Shown: piece after piece, positions 26,457 to 32,828 of the stretch
Numbering within the stretch: position 1 is the first letter of the stretch
Layout of the letters: every line of letters begins with the position of its first letter
Assembly: GCA_944324655.1 (NCBI GenBank)
Contig: CALUXF010000020.1
Span: forward strand, 1-32,828
DNA from: Candidatus Avelusimicrobium aviculae
GTDB lineage: Bacteria > Elusimicrobiota > Elusimicrobia > Elusimicrobiales > Elusimicrobiaceae
Direction of reading: 5' to 3'
Length of the DNA: 32,828 bases
Made by a program: the position numbers and the translations under genes
Notes under the pieces: generated by a model
Seen by the model: the letters and a program-made list of their open reading frames with translations, nothing else
Databases searched by the model: none
What the model was told of the DNA's origin: nothing

Positions 26457-27351
26457 GCAGTACCTTGCCTAAAAACCCACGGGATTTTTTAAGTAATTTT
26501 TCTGCGGCGGCTTTATCCACCTGTTTGCAGATCATCACACAGGCCGTTTTTACCTGATTGCCGGAAAGGGTTAAATACCGGGCGGCTGTTTTTTCGTCCG
26601 TATGGGCAATTTGCATAATCAGGCGCGTGGCGCGCGCCAGTAATTTTTTGTTGGTGGGGCGTACATCCGCCATTAAATTGCCGTACATTTTGCCGCATAA
26701 AGCCATGGCCCCGGTGGTAATGGCGTTAAGCGCCATTTTGGTGGCGCTGCCGGCTTTCATGCGGGTGGAGCCGGCCAGCGCTTCCGGGCCGGTGGGCAGG
26801 AAAAGGGCGATATCGGCAGAGGAAAAATCCGCCTTGGGGTTGCAGGTAAGCAACGCGGTTTGAGCTCCCAGCCAGCGCGCTTGTTCCAGCGCGCCCAGCA
26901 CATAGGGCGTTACCCCGCTGGCGGTAAGACCGATAACAAAATCCCCCGCGCGGGCTTTGGCTTGCACATCTTTGGCTCCTTGGGTGCGGTTGTCCTCCGC
27001 CCCTTCTTTGGCGCGGAACATGGCGTTTTTTCCGCCGGCTATGATTCCGATGATTTGGGAAGGTTTTGTGCCAAACGTGGGCACGCATTCTGCCGCTTCC
27101 AATACGCCTAAACGCCCGCTGGTGCCGGCCCCTATAAAAATAATTTTATGCCCGTTCATAAACGCTTGCGCGGCGGCGCGTATAGCTTGGGAAATGGGTT
27201 TTGCCGCCTGTTTCACGGCGCGGGCGGCGTTAAAATCCTGTCCGTTTATTTTACGGGCGATTTGAAGCGGTGTCATTTGGTCCAGCCCGGCCGTTTGCGG
27301 GTTGGAGGCTTCCGTGGCAATAGTATAAAGAGAAGTGTTTTCTTTTTTCAT
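26446..27351 (-). CDS. murQ: N-acetylmuramic acid 6-phosphate etherase
   Basis: 301 residues. It cleaves the lactyl ether of MurNAc-6-P, giving GlcNAc-6-P. The SIS domain contains FIGAGTSGRLGVLEAAECVP with the catalytic Glu, the second acidic region KEGAEDN, and the LTASGVTPYVLGAL and LLTCNP segments. The reading frame extends eight codons upstream to 27375, but the ATG at 27351 is favoured because it lies one base after the ampG stop (TAATATG), the junction type seen elsewhere here. No good Shine-Dalgarno is visible, suggesting coupled translation. Confidence 0.94.
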   Translation of the reverse strand: MKKENTSLYTIATEASNPQTAGLDQMTPLQIARKINGQDFNAARAVKQAAKPISQAIRAAAQAFMNGHKIIFIGAGTSGRLGVLEAAECVPTFGTKPSQIIGIIAGGKNAMFRAKEGAEDNRTQGAKDVQAKARAGDFVIGLTASGVTPYVLGALEQARWLGAQTALLTCNPKADFSSADIALFLPTGPEALAGSTRMKAGSATKMALNAITTGAMALCGKMYGNLMADVRPTNKKLLARATRLIMQIAHTDEKTAARYLTLSGNQVKTACVMICKQVDKAAAEKLLKKSRGFLGKVLHEK

Positions 27352-27352
27352 A

Positions 27353-28708
27353 TTAATCTGCGTCTTGTAAACCAATCGCGCGGGAGCGGAAATGTTTTTC
27401 CGTGTCCGTTAACGTTTTTATTTTCCCGGTAAGGGGAACCACCGCCAGCGTCACCAAGCTAAGCAGGCTGGCTGCCCAAAAAAAGGTTTCATAGCCAAAA
27501 TGGGTTTGCAGCCAGCCCGAAAGCATAGACGGCACCATCATCCCCAGCGCCATAATCCCGGTGGATATGGCATAGTGGGAAGTTTTATATTCGCCTATGG
27601 ATATATACATAATAAACACATTAAACGCCATTAAAGCAAGCCCGTTTCCAAAATGTTCCAAGGTAATCAGGGCCGCCGTTACGCTTAAGCCCGGTTTTGC
27701 CCAAGCCATATACGCATAAAAAAAGTTGGGCAAGATTAAAATAACGGCAAACGGCCAAATGCATTTTTTAAACCCGTATTTGCCCAGAAGCCAGCCTCCG
27801 GCCAAATTGCCGGCGATAACGGCACCCAGCCCCAATGTGCCTTTAATAAGGCCGTAATTTTGCAGGCTCACCCCCATGGCCCCCTCTTGCGCCCCGCGCA
27901 GCAAAAAGAGCGGAACGGTCTTTTCCAGCAGGGCATCCCCCAGGCGGTACAACAAAATAAAAAGCAAAATATACACAATATTTTGTTGGGTAAAATAGGT
28001 TTTAAAAGAGGCGTTCCAGGCGTTTTCTTTGGGGGGTTGGGCGGGGCGGTCCGAAGCGGGTTTGGGCAAAACGCGTTGGTGGTATAGTGCGCCGAGCGCA
28101 AATAATACCGCCAAAAACAAAAACAGCAGCGCCCAGTTATAAGGCCAAGGGACGGTAAGGCAAACGCTCTCTTTCCCGGGTTTTGCCAACGCGCCGGCGG
28201 CCGCCACCAAAATACCGCTGCCAAAAATCATGGCCAAGCGGTAAAAAATAGTGCGTATGCCTACAAAGTAAGACTGTTCCTGCGGGTTTAAAGTCAGCAG
28301 GTAGTACCCGTCCATGGCGATATCCTGCGTGGCGGATACAAAGGCTCCCGCCAAAAAACCAAAAAGAGATAAAGAAAGGAAGTTTAAATTATTGACCTCC
28401 TGCGCGTGGGAGAAAGCGTTCCAGGCATTTAGCGCGGCCAAAAATAAAAAAACAGCCGCCAACGTTATTTGCGCCCCCAGCAGCCAGCGGCGTTTGGTAG
28501 AGCGGGAATCTACCAGCGGACTCCAAAACATTTTTAAAATCCAAGGAAGGTAAAGCCAGCCGGTCCAAAAAGCGATTTGGGTATTGGAATAACCTAAATC
28601 CGCATACAGTACGGCGGAAACCGTATTAATAATAATATACGGCAATCCCTCTAAAAAATATAAAGAGGGAACATAAGCCCAAGGGGAAACTGGATTTTTG
28701 GTTTTCAT
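27353..28708 (-). CDS. ampG: AmpG-type muropeptide permease
   Basis: A 451-residue major facilitator superfamily transporter with about 12 hydrophobic segments. The N-terminal FLEGLPYIIIN and the loop PWILKMFWSPLVD...KRRW are typical of AmpG, which brings GlcNAc-anhydroMurNAc peptides into the cytoplasm by proton symport. The placement directly before murQ, anmK and nagZ makes that substrate likely. Its ATG overlaps the upstream stop by four bases (ATGA). Confidence 0.9.
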   Translation of the reverse strand: MKTKNPVSPWAYVPSLYFLEGLPYIIINTVSAVLYADLGYSNTQIAFWTGWLYLPWILKMFWSPLVDSRSTKRRWLLGAQITLAAVFLFLAALNAWNAFSHAQEVNNLNFLSLSLFGFLAGAFVSATQDIAMDGYYLLTLNPQEQSYFVGIRTIFYRLAMIFGSGILVAAAGALAKPGKESVCLTVPWPYNWALLFLFLAVLFALGALYHQRVLPKPASDRPAQPPKENAWNASFKTYFTQQNIVYILLFILLYRLGDALLEKTVPLFLLRGAQEGAMGVSLQNYGLIKGTLGLGAVIAGNLAGGWLLGKYGFKKCIWPFAVILILPNFFYAYMAWAKPGLSVTAALITLEHFGNGLALMAFNVFIMYISIGEYKTSHYAISTGIMALGMMVPSMLSGWLQTHFGYETFFWAASLLSLVTLAVVPLTGKIKTLTDTEKHFRSRAIGLQDAD

Positions 28709-29730
28709 TTAAACACCAGCAAACGGCCGGCCAAGCAGTCTGCCAGTGGTTTGGTGGTGGCGTGGCGTTCCAAAATCATTTTGGCGATAGCCGTCATCGG
28801 CACGGCCAGCAACGCGCCCATAATGCCCCATACCAGCGCCCAGAAAATCAAGCAAGCGATAACCACCAGCGGGTCTAAGTCCATGCCTTTTCCCAGCCAT
28901 TTGGTTTCTAAAATATTGCCTATAATGAAATGGGCCGCCGTCAGCAAACATAAGGCCAGCACCATGTGCCAGTCAAACCCGTATTGTAAGAACAGAACGG
29001 GAGTGGGCAAAATGGTGGAGATAAACGGGCCAATATTGGGGATAAAGTTTAAAATAAACGTAAGGATGGCCAACATGCCGGCCAGTTCGCTCCCTACCAG
29101 CAAAAGTACAATCCAAGTAGCCAGTGCCGCTAAAATGGAAACGAAAATTTTAATAATCAAATAGTAAGAAATTTGTTTTTGTATGGTGCTGACCAGGGTG
29201 GGTTTGTCTGTAGAGGCGGATGCTTTCCCCATAAAAATAAAGATAACAAACAAACAAATAAGTACGGTGTTGGTAACAAAAGAAACCAAACCGCTGCCGA
29301 AGCTTCGTACCATATTAAATACCGGCAGCTTGGCTATATTGTCAGACAGAAACTGGGAATTTAAATTAATGCCGTATTTTTGAGCGGTTTGCAGGGCCCA
29401 TTCTAACGTGTCGTTTAATTTTTCGGTATAGATGTCGGCTCCGTTTACGAAAGTTTCAATAGAGTTGGAAACAAATAAAATGGCTAAAGTGGCCATTCCC
29501 AAAAAACACAGGGCACAGGCGATTAGACCCAATATGTAGGGAACCTTCCAGGTATGTTTCATCCAGCCGGCAACCGTGTTGGCTACGATATAAATAAAAA
29601 ACGCAATAACAAACGGCATGACGATGGTTTTAGTATATACTAATACCGCGGTTAACGCCGTGCCGGCCAATATCATCAGACAAATATTGTTAATGGGGGC
29701 GTAAATGTCCCCGGATTTTTTTTCTGCCAT
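28705..29730 (-). CDS. AI-2E/PerM family membrane permease
   Basis: A 341-residue UPF0118 protein with about seven to eight membrane segments, a central charged region and the family pattern FIPNIGPFISTILPTP followed by GMDLDPLVVI. Substrates in this family vary (AI-2 export, Na+/H+ exchange), so the function is open. The frame runs up to 29838, but the ATG at 29730 has agagga at good spacing and the family's usual start. It is the first gene of the peptidoglycan-recycling transcript, coupled to ampG by a 4-nt overlap. Confidence 0.87.
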   Translation of the reverse strand: MAEKKSGDIYAPINNICLMILAGTALTAVLVYTKTIVMPFVIAFFIYIVANTVAGWMKHTWKVPYILGLIACALCFLGMATLAILFVSNSIETFVNGADIYTEKLNDTLEWALQTAQKYGINLNSQFLSDNIAKLPVFNMVRSFGSGLVSFVTNTVLICLFVIFIFMGKASASTDKPTLVSTIQKQISYYLIIKIFVSILAALATWIVLLLVGSELAGMLAILTFILNFIPNIGPFISTILPTPVLFLQYGFDWHMVLALCLLTAAHFIIGNILETKWLGKGMDLDPLVVIACLIFWALVWGIMGALLAVPMTAIAKMILERHATTKPLADCLAGRLLVFK

Positions 29731-29754
29731 AGGGGTTCCTCTTGTCATATTAAT

Positions 29755-29784
29755 AATATAGTAGCAAAAAACGGCTTTTTTCAA
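29755..29784 (-). promoter_or_regulatory. Promoter of the AI-2E/ampG/murQ/anmK/nagZ operon
   Basis: On the minus strand, ttgaaa (plus 29779-29784) and tatatt (plus 29755-29760) are separated by 18 bases, a good sigma-70-type match placed 25 nt before the first start codon. Confidence 0.65.
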
Positions 29785-29831
29785 TATATATTTTATGAGG
29801 CTTGGTTTTGTTGCCGCGGCAAATAATTTAG

Positions 29832-29860
29832 TTTTCAAACAGCTTGTAAATTGTTATAAT
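29832..29860 (+). promoter_or_regulatory. tRNA-Val promoter
   Basis: ttttca (29832-29837) and a perfect tataat (29855-29860) with a 17-base spacer, 15 nt before the tRNA 5' end. Confidence 0.65.
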
Positions 29861-29875
29861 AAATATATCTTTTTT

Positions 29876-29950
29876 GGGCAGTTGGCGCAGCGGTAGCGCG
29901 TCCGCCTCACACGCGGAAGGTCACAGGTTCAAATCCTGTACTGCCCACCA
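29876..29950 (+). tRNA. tRNA-Val (anticodon CAC)
   Basis: 75 nt including encoded CCA. All four stems pair: acceptor gggcagt/actgccc, D stem gcgc/gcgc, anticodon stem tccgc/gcgga around loop ctcacac (anticodon CAC at 29908-29910), T stem acagg/cctgt with ttcaaat loop. It reads GUG codons. It has its own promoter and terminator. Confidence 0.97.
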
Positions 29951-29957
29951 TTTATTC

Positions 29958-29989
29958 ACCGTCCGGTTCTTATTCCGGGCGGTTTTTTA
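29958..29989 (+). terminator. Rho-independent terminator of tRNA-Val
   Basis: accgtccgg (29958-29966) pairs with ccgggcggt (29975-29983), with one G-T pair and an 8-nt loop, followed by a T6 tract. Confidence 0.9.
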
Positions 29990-30033
29990 TATATAAAGAA
30001 CAAAACCCTTCCCCCCGCATAATGGGTATATTT

Positions 30034-30042
30034 TGATATACT
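30034..30042 (+). promoter_or_regulatory. Extended -10 promoter of the MarC-family gene
   Basis: tgatatact (30034-30042) is a TGn-extended -10 element; the -35 is weak. The ggaggag Shine-Dalgarno (30076-30082) lies 11 nt before the ATG. Confidence 0.5.
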
Positions 30043-30093
30043 ATTTATACACCCCAAGCGGGTATTTTATTACGCGGAGGAGCCTGTATAAGT

Positions 30094-30786
30094 ATGGATT
30101 GGAGTTTGCTGGTAAACGCTTTTATTGCTACCGTGGCTATTTTAAACCCTATCGGTAACGTGCCGGTGTTTTTGGAACATGTGGAAAACGACGAGCTAAA
30201 AGTGCAGCGCATGGTGGCGCTATTGATGGCTTTATCTATTTTTATTATGCTTACCATGTTTTTTATCTTCGGCAGCAAAATACTTTCTTTATTTGGCATT
30301 ACCATACCGGCGTTCCGCTTAGCTGGGTCCATTATTTTGCTGTTGGTGGGGCTGCGCATGTTGCAGGGTAAATCTAAATTTGAAAGCAACGGGATTGAAA
30401 CCGCCTCCCAACAAGGCAACACCTTTGACCGCGCCCGCAACCGTTTAAGCCATATTTTGGTACCGGTAGCCATGCCGCTGTTTATAGGGCCCGGTTCCAT
30501 TGCTACCGTTATTTTGTATGCGGAAAAGACGACCTCTTTCCCCATGGCGGTGATGATGATTTTTGTGTTGTTTTTATGTTCTGTGCTTGTGGGGTGCGCG
30601 TTGGTGGCTTCCCGTTATATTTTTAATAAAATAGGCCCCAACGGCACGCAAATTGTCATCCGTTTTATGGGGATGATTTTGTGCGCTATCGCCATGCAGT
30701 TTATGATTGACGGCATAGGCCAGTTGCTGCCCGGTGTGTTGGATTCACACTTTTTGGGCAGTTTGGCTTCTTCGTCCGCCGCATAA
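30094..30786 (+). CDS. MarC family integral membrane protein
   Basis: A 230-residue protein with six predicted membrane helices. The N-terminal AILNPIGNVPVF and the internal repeat-like VAMPLFIGPGSIATVI are the two symmetric NPxGxxPxF/PLxxGPG motifs of the MarC/UPF0056 family. The family was once thought to affect antibiotic resistance, but no function is established. Monocistronic, with its own promoter and a strong terminator. Confidence 0.9.
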   Translation: MDWSLLVNAFIATVAILNPIGNVPVFLEHVENDELKVQRMVALLMALSIFIMLTMFFIFGSKILSLFGITIPAFRLAGSIILLLVGLRMLQGKSKFESNGIETASQQGNTFDRARNRLSHILVPVAMPLFIGPGSIATVILYAEKTTSFPMAVMMIFVLFLCSVLVGCALVASRYIFNKIGPNGTQIVIRFMGMILCAIAMQFMIDGIGQLLPGVLDSHFLGSLASSSAA

Positions 30787-30804
30787 GTTTTTGCTCAGTT
30801 TGCC

Positions 30805-30834
30805 AAGGCGGCCCGTTGCAACGGCCGCCTTTTT
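30805..30834 (+). terminator. Rho-independent terminator after the MarC-family gene
   Basis: aaggcggcc (30805-30813) pairs with ggccgcctt (30823-30831) over a 9-nt loop, with a T5 tract (30830-30834). It is only 25 nt before the uvrB start codon. Confidence 0.92.
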
Positions 30835-30846
30835 GTTTGTGTGGGG

Positions 30847-30852
30847 TATAAT
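30847..30852 (+). promoter_or_regulatory. -10 box only six bases before the uvrB start codon
   Basis: A perfect tataat at 30847-30852; the uvrB ATG is at 30859, where transcription would be expected to begin. This predicts a leaderless or nearly leaderless mRNA. No convincing -35 is visible; the terminator of the previous gene occupies that region. Confidence 0.5.
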
Positions 30853-30858
30853 AAATAT

Positions 30859-32828
30859 ATGGATAAGTTTGAACTGGTTTCTAAATTTAGCCCGGCGGGT
30901 GATCAACCCAAAGCCATCGCGGCCCTTACCCAAGGGGTATTGCAAGGAGTGGAGCGGCAAACCCTGCTGGGGGTAACCGGTTCCGGCAAAACCTTCACCA
31001 TCGCCAATGTAATAGCTAACTTAAACCGACCCACGTTGATTTTATCCCCCAATAAAGTGTTGGCCGCGCAGCTGTATGCGGAGTTCAAGCAATTTTTCCC
31101 CAACAACGCCGTGGAATATTTTATTTCTTATTACGATTATTACCAGCCGGAAGCTTATATTCCGCAAACGGATACGTATATAGAAAAAGATTCCGCCGTT
31201 AACGAGCATATAGACAAACTGCGTTTAAAGGCCACCACCTCTTTAGTGACGCGCAAGGACGTGATTGTGGTGGCGTCCGTGTCGTGCATTTACAATATCG
31301 GTTCGCCGGACAGCTTTAGGGAAATGCGCATTTACGTAAAGAAAGGGGAGCAAATGACGCGTTCCCAATTAAGCGGGCATTTAATTAAAATCCAATACCA
31401 GCGGGATGAGTTGGAGTTTACTTCGGGCCGTTTCCGCATGCGCGGAGCGTTTACGGACATTATGACCCCATACAGCCAAAACGCCGTGCGTGTGGAAATA
31501 AATGGAAAAACGATTTCCCATATTTATGAAATACACCCCATTACCGGTGACGTGGTGGCCGAGTTGGAAGAGGCCTGGATTTACCCCGCCAAACATTTTG
31601 TGGCTACGGAAGAAGAAACGGTAAACGCCATTGCCCAAATCCGCGCGGATTTGGAAACCCGCCGGGCCGCCCTTTTGGCCCAAGGCAAAGAAATGGAAGC
31701 TTACCGCTTAAAACAGCGTACGGAATATGACATTGAAATGCTGCTGACGGCGGGATATTGTTCCGGTATAGAAAACTACTCTTTATACATGGACGGCAGA
31801 AAACCCGGGGAACGCCCGGCGTGTTTGTTGGATTATTTCCGCAAATTTGATGATTTTTTAATGGTGGTGGACGAATCCCACGTAGCTTTGCCGCAGGTGC
31901 GCGGCATGTATAACGGGGACCGCGCCCGCAAGCAAATGCTGGTGGATTTTGGCTTTCGTTTACCCACGGCTTTAGATAACCGCCCGCTTAAGTTTGATGA
32001 GTTTGAATCGCTCCTGCCGCAAAGTATTTTTGTTTCCGCCACTCCCGGCCCGTACGAATTAACCGTTTGCGGCAACCACATTGTGGAGCAGGTAATCCGC
32101 CCCACCGGCTTGGTGGACCCGCAAGTAACCGTTCACCCTACGGAAGGGCAAATCACCCATCTGACGCAAAAAATACAGGAGCACACCGCCAAAGGAGAAC
32201 GGACCCTGGTGCTTGCGTTAACCAAAAAAACAGCCGAGGATTTAAGCGCTTATTTTGCCGAACACGGCGTAAAAGCCCAGTATTTGCATTCGGATTTAGA
32301 GGCCTTGGAACGGGTGGAAATACTTAAAAAATTCCGCCGCGGGGATTTTGACGTTCTGGTGGGGATTAACCTGCTGCGCGAAGGGATTGATATTCCGCAA
32401 GTGGGGCTGGTGGCTATTTTAGGGGCGGATAACGAGGGCTTTTTACGCAACACCACCACGCTTATTCAAATTTCCGGCCGTGCGGCGCGCAACGCGGGTG
32501 GGGAAGTGATTTTGTATGCTGACCGGAAAACAGATTCCATTAAATACGCCCTTACGGAAATGAACCGCCGCCGCGCTTTGCAAGAAGCATATAATAAAGA
32601 ACACCATATCACGCCCAAAACCATTCAAAAAACGGAAGTGGAATTAAAAGAGTTTGAACAGCAAACTAAAACCAGCGCGTTTGGTATTTTAACGCAAAGC
32701 CTGCCTGTTCCTACCGCCAAAAACGCCAAAGCGTTGGCGGAGGACTTGGAACAGCAAATGCTGCAAGCGGCCGAAGCCCTTAACTTTGAGCTGGCCGCCG
32801 AACTGCGTGACCGCCTGTTTGAACTGCG
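30859..32828 (+). CDS. uvrB: UvrABC excision repair helicase subunit UvrB (3' end cut by the window)
   Basis: Open for 656 codons to the window end, nearly full length for the family. It hands damaged DNA from UvrA to UvrC in nucleotide excision repair. It begins DKFELVSKFSPAGDQPKAI, with Walker A GVTGSGKT at residues 38-45, the beta-hairpin YYDYYQPEAYIPQTDTYIEK that grips DNA, the DESH box (VVDESHVALPQ), helicase motif VGINLLREGIDIP, and the start of the UVR domain (EDLEQQMLQAAEALNFE) that contacts UvrC. The ATG matches the family start although no good Shine-Dalgarno is present; an in-frame GTG at 30841 is a less likely alternative. Confidence 0.97.
   Translation, partial: MDKFELVSKFSPAGDQPKAIAALTQGVLQGVERQTLLGVTGSGKTFTIANVIANLNRPTLILSPNKVLAAQLYAEFKQFFPNNAVEYFISYYDYYQPEAYIPQTDTYIEKDSAVNEHIDKLRLKATTSLVTRKDVIVVASVSCIYNIGSPDSFREMRIYVKKGEQMTRSQLSGHLIKIQYQRDELEFTSGRFRMRGAFTDIMTPYSQNAVRVEINGKTISHIYEIHPITGDVVAELEEAWIYPAKHFVATEEETVNAIAQIRADLETRRAALLAQGKEMEAYRLKQRTEYDIEMLLTAGYCSGIENYSLYMDGRKPGERPACLLDYFRKFDDFLMVVDESHVALPQVRGMYNGDRARKQMLVDFGFRLPTALDNRPLKFDEFESLLPQSIFVSATPGPYELTVCGNHIVEQVIRPTGLVDPQVTVHPTEGQITHLTQKIQEHTAKGERTLVLALTKKTAEDLSAYFAEHGVKAQYLHSDLEALERVEILKKFRRGDFDVLVGINLLREGIDIPQVGLVAILGADNEGFLRNTTTLIQISGRAARNAGGEVILYADRKTDSIKYALTEMNRRRALQEAYNKEHHITPKTIQKTEVELKEFEQQTKTSAFGILTQSLPVPTAKNAKALAEDLEQQMLQAAEALNFELAAELRDRLFEL

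Overview
This is a 32.8 kb stretch of chromosome from a diderm (Gram-negative-type) bacterium. The evidence for two membranes is an outer-membrane beta-barrel protein, an ADP-heptose epimerase of LPS-core synthesis, and an AmpG/NagZ/AnmK/MurQ peptidoglycan-recycling operon. Gene content and the mixed, roughly 50% GC composition would suit a gut-associated Elusimicrobiota lineage, but that placement is an inference from general impression; no rRNA or other decisive marker lies in the window. Genes are dense, many neighbours overlap by 1-14 bases, and Shine-Dalgarno sequences are present for some genes and absent for others. No insertion sequence, prophage or CRISPR array was seen.

Layout. (1) 1-252: a terminator-like hairpin and the promoter region of the ATP synthase operon, with a 9+9 bp dyad at the -10 box. 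(2) 265-7857: a complete F1Fo ATP synthase operon (AtpZ-like, a, c, b, delta, alpha, [heptose epimerase], gamma, beta, epsilon) closed by a strong terminator. An hldD-type ADP-glyceromanno-heptose 6-epimerase sits between alpha and gamma. (3) 7996-9069: a Sel1-repeat protein, converging on (4) 9071-13668, a leftward operon of four tandem secreted proteases that are the most unusual feature of the window. (5) 14010-15254: glyA, leftward. (6) 15425-17809: a deoxyhypusine-synthase-like enzyme, an outer-membrane barrel and a DoxX-like membrane protein. (7) 17814-22637: dnaX, recR, comEC, guaD. (8) 22798-23829: a secreted ChaN/TraB-like protein. (9) 23968-29730, leftward: AI-2E-type permease, ampG, murQ, anmK, nagZ. 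(10) 29876-29950: tRNA-Val(CAC). (11) 30094-30786: a MarC-family protein. (12) 30859-32828: uvrB, running off the end.

Main discovery candidate. The four tandem proteases have a chymotrypsin-like layout resembling V8/glutamyl endopeptidases, but every copy carries cysteine where the catalytic serine should be (G-Y/F-C-G-S/A-P), with His and Asp in the expected order and a conserved Gly-x-His or x-Ile-His after the nucleophile, as in V8 and picornaviral 3C proteases. Chymotrypsin-fold cysteine proteases are known almost entirely from RNA viruses, so a four-gene exported array in a bacterium deserves study. All four share a basic N-terminal segment after the signal peptide and an unrecognised C-terminal domain of about 90-110 residues.

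How the genes work together: the atp operon supplies energy coupling, with an LPS-precursor enzyme co-transcribed. The ampG operon imports and dismantles muropeptides (AmpG import, NagZ removes GlcNAc, AnmK phosphorylates anhydroMurNAc, MurQ converts MurNAc-6-P to GlcNAc-6-P). dnaX-recR-comEC links the replication clamp loader, recombinational repair and DNA uptake. The protease array, barrel, Sel1 and ChaN-like proteins form an exported set whose targets cannot be read from sequence.
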